Source of the DNA: UBA1181 sp963648205
GTDB lineage: Bacteria > Bacteroidota > Bacteroidia > Bacteroidales > Paludibacteraceae
Assembly: GCA_963648205.1 (NCBI GenBank)
Contig: CAVJCT010000005.1
Coordinates: 91,523 to 155,522, forward strand
DNA: 64,000 bases
Reading direction: 5' to 3'
The translations under genes were made by a program, and so were the position numbers. Under the pieces are notes generated by a model, which had not been told where the DNA came from, did not search any database, and saw only the letters and a program-made list of their open reading frames with translations. Shown here in pieces: positions 1 through 8,043 of the stretch; position 1 is the stretch's first letter, and each line of letters begins with the position of its first letter.

Positions 1-696
1 TTCGTGGGTTCTACGGATGGTTTCGTAACGATGTCGAAGTCTGTTTTGAAGGACTTGGATTTGTTTGATGCTACCAAGCCAAAGAAATTCTGTCGCCATC
101 CGCTTTATGACAATTTCGGTTTGTCCGTGTCTCGCGAAGAGGCTGCTCAGAAACTGAACTTAGACCCGAAATTCTCCTATCTGCTTTTCTTCGGATTGAT
201 CCGCGACTACAAAGGATTAGACTGGATGCTGAAGGCTTTTGCGGATAGTAGAATTGACAAGTCGAAGGTGAAACTTTTAGTGGCAGGCGAGTTCTATAAT
301 AATGGTGAGCAATACAAAGTGTTGGAGAAGGAATTGAAATTGGAAGGCTCTGTGGTTTGGAATACGGATTTCGTGCCAGACGAGGAGGTGCGTTACTATT
401 TCAGTTTGGCAGATTTGGTGGTTCAACCTTATAAATCGGCAACGCAGAGTGGAGTTACGCAGGTGGCTTACCATTTCGAGAAGCCTATGTTGGTAACCAA
501 TGTTGGAGGGTTGGCAGAGAATGTGCCAGATGGCAAGGTGGGTTATGTGGTCGAACCAGATCCAACCTCGGTGGCAGATGCTGTTGTCCGTTTCTTGAAC
601 GAGCGTTCCGACTTCACCGAAGGTATTCAAGATGAAAAGAAAAAATATTCATGGACGAATTTGACGTCCGCTTTGATTGAGGTGGGGAGAGGTTAA
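1..696 (+). CDS. Glycosyltransferase, GT-B type family 4-like, 5'-truncated by the window edge
   Basis: The reading frame is open from the first base, so the true start lies outside the window; about 231 C-terminal residues are visible. Seen: a Rossmann-type segment beginning LLFFGLIRDYKGLDWML, followed by KLLVAGEF, DLVVQPYKSATQSGV and KPMLVTNVGGLAENV. These are the nucleotide-sugar binding elements of the C-terminal half of family 4 (glycogen synthase-like) glycosyltransferases. The family moves a sugar from a nucleotide donor to a glycan or lipid acceptor, usually in cell-envelope polysaccharide synthesis at the cytoplasmic face of the membrane. The acceptor cannot be told from the sequence. 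Its stop overlaps the stop of the convergent gene by 4 bases. Confidence 0.85.
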   Translation, partial: FVGSTDGFVTMSKSVLKDLDLFDATKPKKFCRHPLYDNFGLSVSREEAAQKLNLDPKFSYLLFFGLIRDYKGLDWMLKAFADSRIDKSKVKLLVAGEFYNNGEQYKVLEKELKLEGSVVWNTDFVPDEEVRYYFSLADLVVQPYKSATQSGVTQVAYHFEKPMLVTNVGGLAENVPDGKVGYVVEPDPTSVADAVVRFLNERSDFTEGIQDEKKKYSWTNLTSALIEVGRG

Positions 697-2417
697 TACT
701 CCTCCACCTTCCAAAGGTCATTCCCTTTATAAACAATGACCACCTTGTGAAATGGATGTCCGTTCATAAGTTGTGGCAGTTTAGGGTCTTGTGCGTATTG
801 CTCCAATTGAGCTTTTGCTTCGTCAATGGCGTTGTTGCCAACTTCGTCGCTATCTGTTGTTTTGATGTATTTCAACTCTAATAAGTAGCCGTGAACTACT
901 TCAGGGAAACGGACATTGTCTGGAATCATAGTGAGGTCGCAATAACCGCCATTCAGTTCCATTTCCTGCACCACATAATAGTAACCGCTGTGGTTGAGGT
1001 AAGCAGCAACGAAACCTTGCACATTGCGCTCGGCTTGAATGCTGGAGTGAATGCTTGTGCAGTTTTTGTAGCCTTTTGCAATGTACTCGATAGCCGGACG
1101 GATATCGCCTTCAATCGCCATCTGATCATAGCGGTCGGCAAGGTGCATATCGTCAATCTTTGCCTCGTAGTTGTACTCGTCCATGACATAGCCATAGTAC
1201 TGCTTGCGGACGTTCTCGTTTGGAATGCCCAATTTCACCTTTCTGCCTCGTTTTCCGATGATGGTCAGCATACCATAATAATATAGCAGGCTTGGGAAAA
1301 GGTCTGGTTCAACCAAATCTTCCGCTGGAAAACTTTCGCGCAAATCTGCCCAGATATAACCCTCGTTGATGATTTGTTTCAAGACACTCTTGCGGTCTCC
1401 TTGTAGTCTATCCAAGAAGATGATTTTCTTCATCTTAGCGTAGTCGGTCATGGTGTTGGGGTCAACCATCTCATCTGGTGCTTCACCATTGCGTATGAAA
1501 TAGCGGAGATAATAGATTACCATATCACTATTGAACATTTTCGGGTCTGTATCGAGACTCCTTTTCGCGAAGCAATAGTTGTCATACCAAGGCTTCATGT
1601 CTGCCATCAGTTGATTAGTCGGGGCGGTGATGAGTCCTGCGTTTCGGTAATATTCAATCATCTCTCGCACTTCCGTCTCGCTGAAACCCAACATCATATT
1701 GAACTCTGGGTCCATGGAAAGATTCGTGCCGATGTTGTAACCACTATTCAAATCGTTGACGGTAACAGGACTGACACCCATCATAATAATTCGATGGAAC
1801 ATTCCCTTGAAGAGTTTGAAAAAGTCTCGATAGAAGCCTTTTGCGTGCGTCAATGCATGGTAAACCTCTTCTCCTTCTTCACTCAATACGTTGTTGGTGA
1901 AATTATCATACTCGTCGATGATGAGAAAGAGTTGGATGCCAAGAGCATTGGCTCGATCTTCTATTAAGTTCAATTTTGCAGCTGCATCTTTTGCATTGGC
2001 ATAATCTGTCAAAAAATTAGGCTTGTAATATTTTGCGTATTTTTCTGCGAATCCATTTAATTTTGTTTCACAGTAGGCATTGAAATTTTGCTCCAACCCA
2101 TCTTTACCCGATGCGGCTCGAGAGAAATCGAAATATAGCACTTGGTATTTTCCTTGCTTGTCAGTCGGACGACTTTCAATCCAAGTGCCTTTAAATATTT
2201 CATGGAAGGAGTCTTTCCTCTCAATGTCATAATAGGCTTCAAGCATGGTGAGGAACACACTCTTACCGAAACGGCGAGGGCGTATGAGATAGAGAAAATT
2301 TCCTGCCTTCTCCATCTTCGGAATATACATTGTTTTGTCTGCCCAATAATAATTCTCTTGTCTTATCCAAGTGAAATTAGGCATACCGTAGGGAAGTTCT
2401 TTGTAATCCATGCTCAT
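693..2417 (-). CDS. AAA-ATPase-like / PD-(D/E)XK nuclease-like protein
   Basis: 574 residues. The N-terminus carries a P-loop variant, IRPRRFGKSVFLTML, near residue 45, and a Walker B-like LFLIIDEYDNF near 165, as in the Bacteroidota AAA-ATPase-like family (PF09820 type). The C-terminus carries GGYCDLTMIP followed by GYLLELKY near residue 520, matching the D...ExK core of a PD-(D/E)XK domain (PDDEXK_9 type). Such genes are numerous and variable in Bacteroidales and their role is unknown; links to mobile elements or defence are inference. The start is taken at ATG 2417; an in-frame ATG at 2411 is equally possible and a TTG lies just upstream. It is convergent with the glycosyltransferase. Confidence 0.85.
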   Translation of the reverse strand: MSMDYKELPYGMPNFTWIRQENYYWADKTMYIPKMEKAGNFLYLIRPRRFGKSVFLTMLEAYYDIERKDSFHEIFKGTWIESRPTDKQGKYQVLYFDFSRAASGKDGLEQNFNAYCETKLNGFAEKYAKYYKPNFLTDYANAKDAAAKLNLIEDRANALGIQLFLIIDEYDNFTNNVLSEEGEEVYHALTHAKGFYRDFFKLFKGMFHRIIMMGVSPVTVNDLNSGYNIGTNLSMDPEFNMMLGFSETEVREMIEYYRNAGLITAPTNQLMADMKPWYDNYCFAKRSLDTDPKMFNSDMVIYYLRYFIRNGEAPDEMVDPNTMTDYAKMKKIIFLDRLQGDRKSVLKQIINEGYIWADLRESFPAEDLVEPDLFPSLLYYYGMLTIIGKRGRKVKLGIPNENVRKQYYGYVMDEYNYEAKIDDMHLADRYDQMAIEGDIRPAIEYIAKGYKNCTSIHSSIQAERNVQGFVAAYLNHSGYYYVVQEMELNGGYCDLTMIPDNVRFPEVVHGYLLELKYIKTTDSDEVGNNAIDEAKAQLEQYAQDPKLPQLMNGHPFHKVVIVYKGNDLWKVEEY

Positions 2418-2452
2418 CAATGTTTTGAAAGTGGAAAGTTACAATTTTTCGG

Positions 2453-2460
2453 CAAAGGTA
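2453..2460 (-). promoter_or_regulatory. -7 box for the AAA-ATPase gene
   Basis: On the minus strand this reads TACCTTTG, a match to the Bacteroidota -7 consensus TAnnTTTG, about 36 bases before the start. No convincing -33 box is seen. Confidence 0.5.
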
Positions 2461-2520
2461 GCAAACTCTTGTGATGCGGTAGGTGAATTGGATTTCCAAA
2501 TCTTGTGTGTATAATTACAA

Positions 2521-2549
2521 CGAAGCCCGAGTTAACCACCCGGGCTTCG
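2521..2549 (-). terminator. Hairpin after trpS
   Basis: Perfect 9-bp arms CGAAGCCCG / CGGGCTTCG around an 11-base loop, about 34 bases past the trpS stop. It lacks a clear U-tract, so either termination or mRNA 3'-end protection is possible. Confidence 0.55.
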
Positions 2550-2582
2550 CCATAATGTTGTAATTGTTATTTTCTAATCCTC

Positions 2583-3578
2583 TTAGAAATTGCGGAATCC
2601 CATGATCTCGCGCACTTCCTTGATGGTTTTTGCAGCACTTTCTTGGGCAATCTCTTTACCGCGAGTTACTGCCTTGTGAAGGATCTCTGGGTGTGCGTCA
2701 ATCTCTGCGATGCGCTCACGGATTGGCTCTGTGGTGGCGATGATGTCGGCAGCCAACTGCTTTTTCAAGTCGCCATAACGGATCACACAGTCGTTCCATG
2801 CATCCTCAAATTGTTGTACGATTTCTGGCTTAGAAACGACCTTCAAGATGGTGAAGAGGTTCTCGATGCACTCTGGTTTTGGCGAATTTTTCTCTGTCGG
2901 ACCTTGGTCGGTCAAGGCTTTTTTCACCTTCTTCTCGATGGTCTTCGGATCGTCTGCCAAGTAAACGCAGTTGCCTTCTGATTTTCCCATCTTGCCACTT
3001 CCATCCAATCCTGGAATCTTAATGGCTTGCGTTCCGTCAGAGTAAGATACGGGTTGCTTGAAGTATTCTACGCCGTAGAAATTGTTGAAACGTTTTGCAA
3101 AATTACGAGTCATCTCCAAGTGCTGCTCTTGGTCTTTTCCAACCGGCACCTCGTCGGCATTGTGAATCAAAATGTCGGCTGCCATCAAAGTAGGGTAGGT
3201 GAGAAGTCCGGCATTGACATTCTCAGGGTTCTTTCTTGCTTTGTCTTTGAATGAAACGGTCTTCGAAAGTTCACCTAAATAGGCGTGCATGTTGAGCATC
3301 AAATAGAGTTCAACAACCTCGGGAACATCACTCTGGATGAAAATCGCAGCCTTCTCTGGGTCAATACCACATGCAAGATACTCCGTGAGTACACTTTTCA
3401 CGTTAGGATAGAGTATCGTTGGGTCTGGGTGCGTGGTCAAAGAGTGATAATCGGCAATGAAGAAGAAACATTTGTTGTTCTCGTTCTCTTGCATACGGAG
3501 GAAGTTTTTCAATGCTCCGTAGTAGTTGCCGAGGTGAAGATTTCCTGTTGAACGGATTCCGCTGACAATCGTTTTCAT
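2583..3578 (-). CDS. trpS: Tryptophanyl-tRNA synthetase
   Basis: 331 residues, the usual size for bacterial TrpRS. The class I HIGH motif appears as GNLHLGNYYG near residue 14. The KMSKS loop appears as GSGKMGKSEGN near 195. The segment VPVGKDQEQHLEMTR matches the conserved TrpRS region that senses tryptophan and ATP. The enzyme charges tRNA-Trp in the cytoplasm. ATG 3578 begins MKTIVSGIRSTG, the standard N-terminus. The promoter region is shared back to back with the VanZ genes. There is no T-box or leader between the -7 box and the start, so no sign of tRNA-dependent attenuation. Confidence 0.97.
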   Translation of the reverse strand: MKTIVSGIRSTGNLHLGNYYGALKNFLRMQENENNKCFFFIADYHSLTTHPDPTILYPNVKSVLTEYLACGIDPEKAAIFIQSDVPEVVELYLMLNMHAYLGELSKTVSFKDKARKNPENVNAGLLTYPTLMAADILIHNADEVPVGKDQEQHLEMTRNFAKRFNNFYGVEYFKQPVSYSDGTQAIKIPGLDGSGKMGKSEGNCVYLADDPKTIEKKVKKALTDQGPTEKNSPKPECIENLFTILKVVSKPEIVQQFEDAWNDCVIRYGDLKKQLAADIIATTEPIRERIAEIDAHPEILHKAVTRGKEIAQESAAKTIKEVREIMGFRNF

Positions 3579-3634
3579 TGTTAACTGTTTTTATGATCTA
3601 TTTTGTTTTTATCTTTTATGAAGAAAATTACTCG

Positions 3635-3642
3635 CAAAGATA
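3635..3642 (-). promoter_or_regulatory. -7 box for trpS
   Basis: TATCTTTG on the minus strand, 57 bases before the trpS start; it faces the plus-strand -7 box at 3655-3662. Confidence 0.55.
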
Positions 3643-3654
3643 ATGGAAAAACTA

Positions 3655-3662
3655 TAATTTTG
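3655..3662 (+). promoter_or_regulatory. -7 box for the VanZ pair
   Basis: TAATTTTG, matching TAnnTTTG, 20 bases before the first VanZ start. It is divergent from the trpS promoter with 12 bases between the two boxes, so the two polymerases probably compete for the site. Confidence 0.5.
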
Positions 3663-3681
3663 CCTTCATAAATCTATTACC

Positions 3682-4143
3682 ATGGGAAAAAAAAGAATTT
3701 GGGAGTGTTTCTGGTTGCCTCTCATTTTGTCAGTAGCATGGATGGGCTTCATCTTATACGAGAGTCTAAGACCTGCCGTTCCGGATGTTTTTAATTTGAT
3801 AAAAAATCATCCTGTCGTCCTCCCTCAAATTGATGGAGGTGTCTTCATGACCACTATTCGTGATATCGTTGGTCATAGTACTTTCTATTTTGTCTGGGGA
3901 CTTCTCCTCTTTTGGCTTTCTCTCACACTGAAACTCAAAGGTGTTCGCCAATTCTTATTGGTCGTTGTCTTTGCTGGCTTGTTTGGTGGTGTGGTCGAGT
4001 TGCTTCAGGAGTTCTGCACGTTGACGCGTGGAGCCGAATGGTGCGACCTTGTCTCTGATTTTGTCGGTCCGCTCATCGCTTTCTTCATCGGAAAATTTTT
4101 GTGGAATTGCTATTTAAAAAGAAAATCAATAAACAATAATTAA
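3682..4143 (+). CDS. VanZ-like membrane protein (first of two)
   Basis: 153 residues with about four hydrophobic segments (near residues 10-28, 70-85, 92-112 and 128-145). The polar signature GHSTFYFVWG in the middle and FGGVVELLQEF...GAEWCDLVSDFVG later match the VanZ family pattern (H...E.xQ...R..xxxDxxxN/D). VanZ-like proteins sit in the inner membrane; one member confers low-level teicoplanin resistance, but most have no known role. The next VanZ-like gene starts one base after this stop, so the two are co-transcribed. Nothing here points to glycopeptide resistance. Confidence 0.8.
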   Translation: MGKKRIWECFWLPLILSVAWMGFILYESLRPAVPDVFNLIKNHPVVLPQIDGGVFMTTIRDIVGHSTFYFVWGLLLFWLSLTLKLKGVRQFLLVVVFAGLFGGVVELLQEFCTLTRGAEWCDLVSDFVGPLIAFFIGKFLWNCYLKRKSINNN

Positions 4144-4144
4144 T

Positions 4145-4549
4145 ATGCTACGTTTTTTTAGAATTTATGGCATGTCTATCGTGATGTCGCTCTTCATCCT
4201 CTATATGAGCATTATTCGCGAGATGCCTTCTGTCTTGCCGTCTTTTTCGGGTCAGGATAAAGTGTTGCACGGCGGTGCCTACGCAGTTTTGGCTTTGCTT
4301 TTGTGTTATGAACTTTATCGTCAGCGTTTCGTTTTCACGGAGAAGACGATGGCGTTGTGGGGTATCGTCTATCCCATTGTCTATGGCGGATTAATCGAGA
4401 TATTGCAGGCGAATTTCTTCCCTCCTCGTCAAGGGGAATGGGTCGACTGGTTGGCAGACATCATCGGGGTGGTGATTGGTTTTTTAATCGCCAGATACTT
4501 CGTTCCAAAGTTTTTCAAACCAGAAGGAAAAGGTTTGTCTTGTCGGTAA
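4145..4549 (+). CDS. VanZ-like membrane protein (second of two)
   Basis: 134 residues, hydrophobic throughout. Seen: GQDKVLHGGAYAVLALLLCYEL (an H followed by a membrane helix), then VYGGLIEILQANFFPPRQGEWVDWLADIIGVVIG, the family's E-x-x-Q and R...D-x-x-x-D elements. It is shorter and more canonical than the preceding paralogue, which it follows by one base. The pair may form a heteromer, but that is inference. The transcript ends at the hairpin at 4574-4604. Confidence 0.82.
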   Translation: MLRFFRIYGMSIVMSLFILYMSIIREMPSVLPSFSGQDKVLHGGAYAVLALLLCYELYRQRFVFTEKTMALWGIVYPIVYGGLIEILQANFFPPRQGEWVDWLADIIGVVIGFLIARYFVPKFFKPEGKGLSCR

Positions 4550-4573
4550 TAAACTTGGTAAATGAACATCAAA

Positions 4574-4604
4574 AAAGTCCTCGGATCTCAAATTCGAGGA
4601 CTTT
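4574..4604. terminator. Bidirectional terminator between VanZ pair and metH
   Basis: Arms AAAGTCCTCG / CGAGGACTTT (10 bp, perfect) with an 11-base loop; the A-run before and T-run after let it serve both convergent genes. Confidence 0.8.
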
Positions 4605-4625
4605 CTTATTTTATCAGGGTTTCTT

Positions 4626-7391
4626 TTAGAACAAATTCAATTTCTTCTTTTTTGCTTCTTCCATTGACAAGAGTTTCTGCTCTTTGGCTTCTTGCTCTAA
4701 ACGAATTTCTTCTTGTGCTTTCTTAATTTCTGCGACGAACTGTTTGCTGCTTTCTCTGTTTAAGAGTTTCGAAATGGCGTAGGTATTTTGTGAGGCATCT
4801 CGCATTCTCATAACAGGACCAGAGTAGCAAGGGGCTATTTTCACCGCTGTGTGTACGTCTGAGGTGGTCGCCCCCCCCACTAAAATAGGGGTTTTGAGTC
4901 CGGCAGCCTCCATCGCCTGCGCAACGTGGCACATCTCCTCCAACGACGGTGTAATCAGTCCGCTGAGGCACACAATGTCGACTTTCTCCTTGATGGCAGT
5001 CTCCACAATGGTCTCCGTTGGCACCATAACCCCTAAATCTATCACTTCGAAATTATTGCATGCCAACACTACCGCTACAATGTTCTTCCCAATGTCGTGT
5101 ACGTCTCCTTTCACAGTGGCAATCAACACTTTACCCGACTTTTTGCCATTGCCTTTGTTCTGCGCTTCAATATGGGGTTGCAAGATGGCAACGGCTTTCT
5201 TCATTGTGCGTGCAGTCTTCACCACCTGCGGAAGAAACATCGTTCCTTTGGCGAAAAGTTCACCGACCTCATTCATTCCGTCCATCAAAGGCTTCTCAAT
5301 GATGTCGACGGCTGAAGGATAGACAGTTAGGGCTTCGTTCATGTCTTGCTCCATAAACTCCCCGATACCTTTCACCAAACTGTAGATGATACGTTTCTCT
5401 AACGGATAGGAACGCCATTCTACCACCTCTTCTTTCTTATTGGCTGAGGCTGCGTTTTTTATCTCATCCGCCTTCTCAATCAGTCGTTCAGTGGCATCTG
5501 CCCTGCGGTTAAGTACCACATCTTCAACCAATTCGAGGATGTCGGCTGGTATCTCTTCATATTTCACACGAGTGGCTGCATTGACGATTCCCATATCCAT
5601 TCCTTTCTGATAGGCATGGTGAAGAAAGACGGAATGAATTGCCTCTCGGATAGGGTTATTGCCTCTAAATGAGAAAGATAGGTTGCTCACACCACCGCTG
5701 ACTTTAGCGTAGGGGAGATTCTGACGGATCCATTCGGTCGCACGGATAAAATCCACTCCGTAGTTGTTATGCTCTTCCATTCCTGTGGCGATGGAAAGCA
5801 CGTTAGGGTCGAAAATGATATCCTCTGGTGGAAAATCGATGGTCATCAGCAGTTTATAGGCTCGTTCGCAGATGACGATGCGTCGCTCGTAGGTGGCTGC
5901 CTGACCAATCTCGTCGAACGCCATCACGACGGTGGCTGCTCCGTATGATTTGATTTTCTTCGCTTTCGCAAGGAATTTTTCCTCTCCTTCTTTCAAAGAG
6001 ATGGAGTTGACGATGGATTTTCCTTGCACGCATTGCAATCCTGCTTCAATGACATCCCATTTTGAGGAGTCGATCATGATGGGTGCTTTCGAAATGTCAG
6101 GGTCGGAGGCGATGAAGTTCAAGAAGGTAACCATCTCCGTCTTGGCATCCAACATAGCATCGTCCATATTGACGTCGACAACGTCTGCCCCAGCTTCTAC
6201 TTGCTTGCGGGCAATGTCCAACGCCTCTTCGTAGTTCTTCTCGCCGATGAGACGAAGGAACTTGCGCGAACCTGCCACGTTGCATCGCTCTCCAATCACC
6301 ATAAAAGGTGAACGCTCCAATTCGTCTGGATTCTTCACATTGATGGATTTCAAAGAATGGGCTTCCAATCCTGAAAGTTTCAGGTCGTGATTGGCTTTCT
6401 TGCATTGCCGAGGCTTTTTGTCTTTGATAAGTGCTTGATAAGCAGCGATATGTTCGGGCGTCGTACCACAACAGCCTCCGATGATGTTCACCAAGTCTTC
6501 GTCGACATACTCTTTCATCTGCTCGGCCATCATCTCGGGTGTCTCGTCGTATTCGCCAAACTGGTTGGGTAGCCCTGCGTTAGGGTAGACACTGACGAAA
6601 TATGGACTCTGTTCACTGATTTCTGCCAAGAATTTTTTCAAATCTCTTGCGCCAAACGAACAGTTGAGTCCGATAGACAATGGATGTGCATGGTCGACAG
6701 AGTTGAGAAACGCCTGCATGGTCTGTCCCGACAGAGTTCGTCCGCTGATGTCTGCAACGGTGGCAGAGAGCATAATGTAGATATTCTTGCCCGAACGTGT
6801 GATGCACTCTTGCGCTGCCGAGATGGCTGCCTTGGCGTTCAACGTGTCAAAGATGGTCTCGATGAGCAGGGCATCCACGCCCCCCTCGATGAGTGCGTCC
6901 ATCTGCTCCACATAGTCGTCCTTCATCTCTTGGAAGGTAACATTGCGGAAAGATGGGTTGTTGACATCGGGCGAAATGGAGCAGGTCTTGTTCGTCGGAC
7001 CAACGGATCCAGCCACGAAGCGAGGTTTCTCGGGGTTCATAGCGGTGAACTCATCTGCGACGGTGCGAGCCAACTGAGCAGCTGTCTTGTTGAACAGAGC
7101 GATGTGGTCTTCCATCTCGTAGTCAGACATAGAGATGCGTTGCGAGTTGAACGAGCAAGTCTCGATGATGTCCGCACCAGCCCTTAAGTACTCGCGGTGA
7201 ATCTCTTTGATGATTTCAGGTTGTGTGATACAGAGCAGGTCGTTGTTGCCTTTTTGCAGAATCTTGCTATCCTTGGCAAACTCGCCACGGTAGTCTTCCT
7301 CCTTCAGTTTATAACGTTGAATCATCGTACCCATACCACCGTCGAGTACTAAAATTCGTTTCTCCAAGCAATCTTTGAGGTCGTATTTCAT
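4626..7391 (-). CDS. metH: Cobalamin-dependent methionine synthase lacking the reactivation domain
   Basis: About 921 residues. It transfers the methyl group of 5-methyltetrahydrofolate to homocysteine through methylcobalamin. Domains in order: homocysteine-binding barrel (about 1-325) with Zn-ligand cysteines in GLNCSFG and GGCCGTTPEHI; pterin-binding barrel (about 350-620; GERCNVAGSRKF, MIDSSKW); four-helix cap (about 650-740); B12-binding Rossmann domain (about 745-880) with the cobalt-ligand motif GDVHDIGKN and VGGATTSDVHTAV. The roughly 300-residue AdoMet-binding activation domain of the E. coli enzyme (1227 residues) is absent, so reductive reactivation must come from elsewhere. ATG 7391 (MKYDLKDCLEK) is preferred to TTG 7400. 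A run of eight Gs encodes part of VGGA (4871-4878). Confidence 0.96.
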   Translation of the reverse strand: MKYDLKDCLEKRILVLDGGMGTMIQRYKLKEEDYRGEFAKDSKILQKGNNDLLCITQPEIIKEIHREYLRAGADIIETCSFNSQRISMSDYEMEDHIALFNKTAAQLARTVADEFTAMNPEKPRFVAGSVGPTNKTCSISPDVNNPSFRNVTFQEMKDDYVEQMDALIEGGVDALLIETIFDTLNAKAAISAAQECITRSGKNIYIMLSATVADISGRTLSGQTMQAFLNSVDHAHPLSIGLNCSFGARDLKKFLAEISEQSPYFVSVYPNAGLPNQFGEYDETPEMMAEQMKEYVDEDLVNIIGGCCGTTPEHIAAYQALIKDKKPRQCKKANHDLKLSGLEAHSLKSINVKNPDELERSPFMVIGERCNVAGSRKFLRLIGEKNYEEALDIARKQVEAGADVVDVNMDDAMLDAKTEMVTFLNFIASDPDISKAPIMIDSSKWDVIEAGLQCVQGKSIVNSISLKEGEEKFLAKAKKIKSYGAATVVMAFDEIGQAATYERRIVICERAYKLLMTIDFPPEDIIFDPNVLSIATGMEEHNNYGVDFIRATEWIRQNLPYAKVSGGVSNLSFSFRGNNPIREAIHSVFLHHAYQKGMDMGIVNAATRVKYEEIPADILELVEDVVLNRRADATERLIEKADEIKNAASANKKEEVVEWRSYPLEKRIIYSLVKGIGEFMEQDMNEALTVYPSAVDIIEKPLMDGMNEVGELFAKGTMFLPQVVKTARTMKKAVAILQPHIEAQNKGNGKKSGKVLIATVKGDVHDIGKNIVAVVLACNNFEVIDLGVMVPTETIVETAIKEKVDIVCLSGLITPSLEEMCHVAQAMEAAGLKTPILVGGATTSDVHTAVKIAPCYSGPVMRMRDASQNTYAISKLLNRESSKQFVAEIKKAQEEIRLEQEAKEQKLLSMEEAKKKKLNLF

Positions 7392-7425
7392 TGTCCGCAA
7401 AAAGGTTAATCGTTAAAAGATTTTG

Positions 7426-7433
7426 CAAAGGTA
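7426..7433 (-). promoter_or_regulatory. -7 box for metH
   Basis: TACCTTTG on the minus strand, 35 bases before ATG 7391. The short leader leaves no room for a cobalamin riboswitch. Confidence 0.5.
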
Positions 7434-7531
7434 AGCGAAATGCAAAGTGAAAGAGAAAAAAATGCGGAAAAATGAGTCTTTCTGGTGATTTTGCAAAAAC
7501 AAGAACAAAAGTAGGTGTAAATAAAGGAAAG

Positions 7532-7604
7532 AGCGGAAAACGGGACTCGAACCCGCGACCCTCAGCTTGGGAAGCTGATGCTCTACCAACTGAGCTATTT
7601 CCGC
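7532..7604 (-). tRNA. tRNA-Gly(CCC)
   Basis: A full cloverleaf can be folded on the minus strand: acceptor GCGGAAA / TTTCCGC, D-stem GCTC/GAGC, anticodon stem TCAGC/GCTGA around loop TTCCCAA (anticodon CCC), T-arm GCGGG TTCGAGT CCCGT, discriminator T. The 3' CCA is not encoded. It reads GGG glycine codons. Confidence 0.95.
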
Positions 7605-7640
7605 ATGGTAGAGAGAAATAAGTACCCTTATCTAACATAA

Positions 7641-7670
7641 AAGACCACAAATCTAAAAGATTGCGGTCTT
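7641..7670 (-). terminator. Hairpin between the two tRNA genes
   Basis: AAGACC / GGTCTT arms extended inward by CAAATC/GATTG with a bulge. It may separate the tRNA-Gln and tRNA-Gly transcripts or be a processing structure. There is no strong T-run on the minus strand. Confidence 0.4.
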
Positions 7671-7678
7671 ATTATGTG

Positions 7679-7749
7679 TTGTCTCACGAGGATTCGAACC
7701 TCGACAGACAGTACCAAAAACTGTAGTGCTACCATTACACCATGAGACA
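7679..7749 (-). tRNA. tRNA-Gln(TTG)
   Basis: Cloverleaf on the minus strand: acceptor TGTCTCA / TGAGACA, anticodon stem ACAGT/ACTGT around loop TTTTGGT (anticodon TTG), T-arm GAGG TTCGAAT CCTC, discriminator A. CCA is not encoded. It is the first gene after a complete promoter and borders the repeat and restriction-modification island. Confidence 0.95.
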
Positions 7750-7778
7750 ATACCATTGCTTTCTTTCCGAAAGCGTTG

Positions 7779-7809
7779 CAAAGGTACTGCTTTTTTTTGA
7801 ATCTGCAAG
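7779..7809 (-). promoter_or_regulatory. Promoter for tRNA-Gln (and perhaps tRNA-Gly)
   Basis: Minus strand -7 box TACCTTTG (7786-7779) and -33 CTTG (7809-7806), with 19 bases between boxes, the expected Bacteroidota spacing. It lies about 30 bases before the tRNA. Confidence 0.65.
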
Positions 7810-7948
7810 GGATTTGGAGAAAATTTTCAGACTTTTTTGAAGAAAGTGAGAGAGAAAAGACCTTGTTAATAAGTGTTGTTTTTCACTTGAAAAGGCTGTT
7901 TTCTTAATTGTTTGAATTTCAAATCGTTAGATAGCAAATTTTAAATTA

Positions 7949-8040
7949 TCCAAACAAATAAATCACCGATTTTTTAAATTTTCCAAAGAAATAATTGAGC
8001 AGTTTTTTGAAAAATCCAAAGAAATAATTTTTGGAAGAGG
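7949..8040. repeat. 33-bp imperfect tandem repeats beside the restriction gene
   Basis: Three copies with an exact period of 33 bases start at 7949, 7982 and 8015; the last is cut short. The shared core is TCCAAA(C/G)AAATAA(A/T)T, followed by a T-rich half. A more degenerate copy can be seen around 7916-7948. They fill most of the 294-base gap between the tRNA-Gln promoter and the restriction endonuclease stop, which otherwise holds nothing recognisable. Thirty-three bases are eleven codons, and on the minus strand one frame repeats a QLFLW-like peptide, but stops interrupt it. Confidence 0.75.
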
Positions 8041-8043
8041 ACG

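Noticed and set aside
891..1286. Reading frames opposite to or within the large genes (for example inside the AAA-ATPase, metH and fusA)
   Set aside because: They lie wholly on the other strand or frame of well-supported genes and have no motif or ribosome-binding site of their own.
3682..4549. Glycopeptide-resistance operon
   Set aside because: Only VanZ-like genes are present; there are no ligase, dehydrogenase or dipeptidase genes.
7391..7440. Cobalamin riboswitch upstream of metH
   Set aside because: Only about 35 bases lie between the -7 box and the start; there is no room and no B12-box-like sequence.
7309..7650. Minus-strand reading frame across the tRNA-Gly gene
   Set aside because: It reads through a clear tRNA and the metH start in another frame and resembles nothing.
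7916..8040. 33-bp repeats as a CRISPR array
   Set aside because: The copies are contiguous, with no unique spacers between them, and no cas genes are near.
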